Notes under the pieces: model-generated | Seen by the model: only the letters and a program-made list of their open reading frames with translations | Databases searched by the model: none | What the model was told of the DNA's origin: nothing | DNA from: Anaerofilum sp. An201 | GTDB lineage: Bacteria; Bacillota; Clostridia; Oscillospirales; Ruminococcaceae | Direction: 5' to 3' | Length of the DNA: 64,000 nt | Assembly: GCF_002160015.1 (NCBI RefSeq) | Contig: NZ_NFJT01000014.1 | Span: 1 to 64,000 of the forward strand | Translations under genes and position numbers: made by a program | Shown here: piece by piece, positions 62,450 to 64,000 of the stretch | How positions within the stretch are numbered: the first letter of the stretch is position 1 | Layout: each line of letters starts with the position of its first letter

Positions 62450-64000
62450 ATGAAGAAGCTACAAGAATTACTTGCTGAAGCGGCTCATTTCCGAAGCAGG
62501 AGGAGCGGCTTGGCTCAAAATCTAAGAAGCCTGGATGAAAAGCAACGCAAGGCGATGGAACAGCTGGAGGCCGAGCATTCTTCCAAATTAAATAATTATG
62601 AAAGCGAAAGACAAACCGCAATCGCCGCTATTGAGTCTCGTGCCAAAAAGGCAATCTCCGACTATGTACAGATGAAAAATAGCCTTCAGAAGTATGTTGA
62701 GCCGGTCAGACAATGGTGTTCCAAGTCTGAACTTGTAAACTATACCCCCAATCCCGCTCGTGTGAATGAAGCCGAACTCAATCAGTTAATACGGATGCTG
62801 CAAGAGCAAGGCATTATGGCTTGGATTAAGAGAACCTTCAAGTTAGATGGGTACTCCTCCAGAGCTGAAATGGCACTTGACCTTTGCAAAAAAATCGAAG
62901 ATGCCTGTGCATACTGTAACGATAGAATTAGCGAAATCGAGTCCGGTGCCGAGCGTGAGCGTAGTTCCCAAGTGACCGAAACACGCCGCAAGATCGCTGC
63001 AGAGAATGAACGGTTTATCAATGAGCGAAAAAACCTTGAACTGAGACTTAAAGAAGAAAAAGAACAGGCATTGACGGCTCTCTCGCGCTTTGATACATCT
63101 GCCGAACTTCAGAATATGCACTCAAAGTTAGAGAGAATGAAAATTGATGCCGAGAACTCATGCGGCGTATGGGGCGAGTATTCCGCACCTACTACCATGC
63201 CGGAAGAAGTTCTGTTATGCAATGCTAAAATCGTATTGCCTAATGAGAACGGCATAGATGAAAAAATGATATTGCCAATGTGGATAAATCTGTACGAGTG
63301 CAATATCATTGTAATTACATCCAATTCCGGGTCTTCTGCATCAACAGATTGTAAGGAAAAACAATTTGTACGGAAGTTTCTTGCCCGAATGTTAAAGACC
63401 GTTCCACCAGAATACTGTAGCTATTCCATTTTTGATTCCTTGTATAAAGGTGCAAGCCTTGAGCGTTTGATTGATGTAATGAATGTCGGAACAACCGATT
63501 TGAATTTTGATTTGTTTACAAGTGATGAAAGTGACGCAAAGGTTGTTTCTTGTGCTGAGAGAAGAAAATATCTTCGTTCTCGCCCTACAGAAATCATTAA
63601 GTTTATCGCAGGACGAAACAAGTCGTTGTTCGAATACAGTAAAGAGTCCGGAAACTTTGAGTTTCCTTTCACTTGGTATATCGACTTCAATTTTCCCGAT
63701 ACACCTGACAACAAATTGCTTGACGATATAAAAGAACTGTTTGTAAACGCTCCTGCAGCCGGGTATTCCTTTATGTTTGTTACTACGCCTAATGGGTATA
63801 GCAAGATCAAGGAACTTGCAAGCAGATACACTCAAACTCCTGTATTGCATATAGATGTAGATAAGTCTGTTTGTGAAAAAGACGGCGTACAAATAGATTA
63901 TCTCGGTTCTGGCACGCCTAACGCCGACCAAATATACAACTTTATGACCGCATTAAAGAAGTATTATGACGAAGGAGATTTGATAAATAATAGAATTGAC
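62450..64000 (+). CDS. Long coiled-coil protein, possible FtsK/SpoIIIE-type ATPase (3' end outside window)
   Basis: The frame is open for 517 codons to the window end. Residues 1-80 and about 150-235 are coiled coil (ENERFINERKNLELRLKEEKEQAL). An alpha/beta domain follows (KIVLPNENGIDEKMILPMWINLYECNIIVITSN; FPFTWYIDFNFPDTPDNKLLDDIKELFVNAPAAGYSFMFVTTP). This layout is like the long N-terminal part of some FtsK/SpoIIIE-domain proteins of Firmicutes, whose P-loop would lie beyond the window. No Walker motif is visible here, so the ATPase call is an inference. ATG 62450 has GGGGGAAA upstream. Confidence 0.6.
   Translation, partial: MKKLQELLAEAAHFRSRRSGLAQNLRSLDEKQRKAMEQLEAEHSSKLNNYESERQTAIAAIESRAKKAISDYVQMKNSLQKYVEPVRQWCSKSELVNYTPNPARVNEAELNQLIRMLQEQGIMAWIKRTFKLDGYSSRAEMALDLCKKIEDACAYCNDRISEIESGAERERSSQVTETRRKIAAENERFINERKNLELRLKEEKEQALTALSRFDTSAELQNMHSKLERMKIDAENSCGVWGEYSAPTTMPEEVLLCNAKIVLPNENGIDEKMILPMWINLYECNIIVITSNSGSSASTDCKEKQFVRKFLARMLKTVPPEYCSYSIFDSLYKGASLERLIDVMNVGTTDLNFDLFTSDESDAKVVSCAERRKYLRSRPTEIIKFIAGRNKSLFEYSKESGNFEFPFTWYIDFNFPDTPDNKLLDDIKELFVNAPAAGYSFMFVTTPNGYSKIKELASRYTQTPVLHIDVDKSVCEKDGVQIDYLGSGTPNADQIYNFMTALKKYYDEGDLINNRID

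Overview
The first 20 kb is GC-rich chromosome with short intergenic palindromic repeats and a Gram-positive gene style: strong AGGAGG ribosome sites, a Met T-box leader and an LTA-synthase-like enzyme. This suggests an anaerobic gut Firmicute, most likely Oscillospiraceae/Ruminococcaceae (Faecalibacterium, Subdoligranulum or Gemmiger group). The genus is an inference from style and repeats only. From about 20.2 kb to the end the DNA is lower in GC and consists of stacked accessory modules.

Layout. (1) 1-20 kb, core genes: amidohydrolase, proC, tRNA-Val, a repeat cluster, PPi-type phosphofructokinase, a FlaA1/CapD-like nucleotide-sugar enzyme with its sugar-phosphate transferase, MarR regulator, NAD(P)HX epimerase, a lipid kinase coupled to a frameshifted LTA-synthase-like gene, a DUF6056 membrane protein, two family-2 glycosyltransferases, a Met T-box with metNIQ, a cytidylyltransferase and a frameshifted cytidylate-kinase-like gene. 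(2) 20.2-29 kb: island edge with small genes, then a type I restriction-modification operon (hsdM-hsdS-hsdR) led by an ISL3-transposase-like gene. (3) 29-37.8 kb: a mobilizable element of Tn4451 type, with sigma-like and DUF6076 genes, CHC2 primase, D5/P4 primase-helicase, a pMV158-like oriT with a MobV relaxase, and a large serine recombinase. (4) 38-49.8 kb: a two-gene unknown cassette, a DUF1016_N gene overlapping a low-molecular-weight phosphatase, a metallophosphoesterase, a cassette of three serine recombinase genes, a possible structured RNA, a SARP/BTAD-type regulator, several XRE regulators, and two copies of one promoter-operator module. (5) 50-64 kb: one long operon running off the window.

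The operon at 50-64 kb is the most interesting part. Behind a consensus promoter it encodes, with overlaps or gaps under 50 bases, an XRE regulator, two membrane/unknown proteins, a membrane-anchored coiled-coil protein, a zinc-ribbon/FHA protein, an NrdG-like radical SAM protein, a ClpB-like AAA+ ATPase, a PP2C phosphatase, a Ser/Thr kinase, a polytopic membrane protein, a DedA-like protein, a 71-residue WXG100-like protein and a long coiled-coil protein that resembles the N-terminal part of FtsK/SpoIIIE-type ATPases. The kinase begins with five tandem repeats, each with a Thr followed at +3 by Asp, the form of phosphopeptide that FHA domains bind. I infer a kinase-PP2C-FHA switch controlling an AAA+/membrane machine, possibly related to type VII secretion. 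No named system that I know has this exact gene set.
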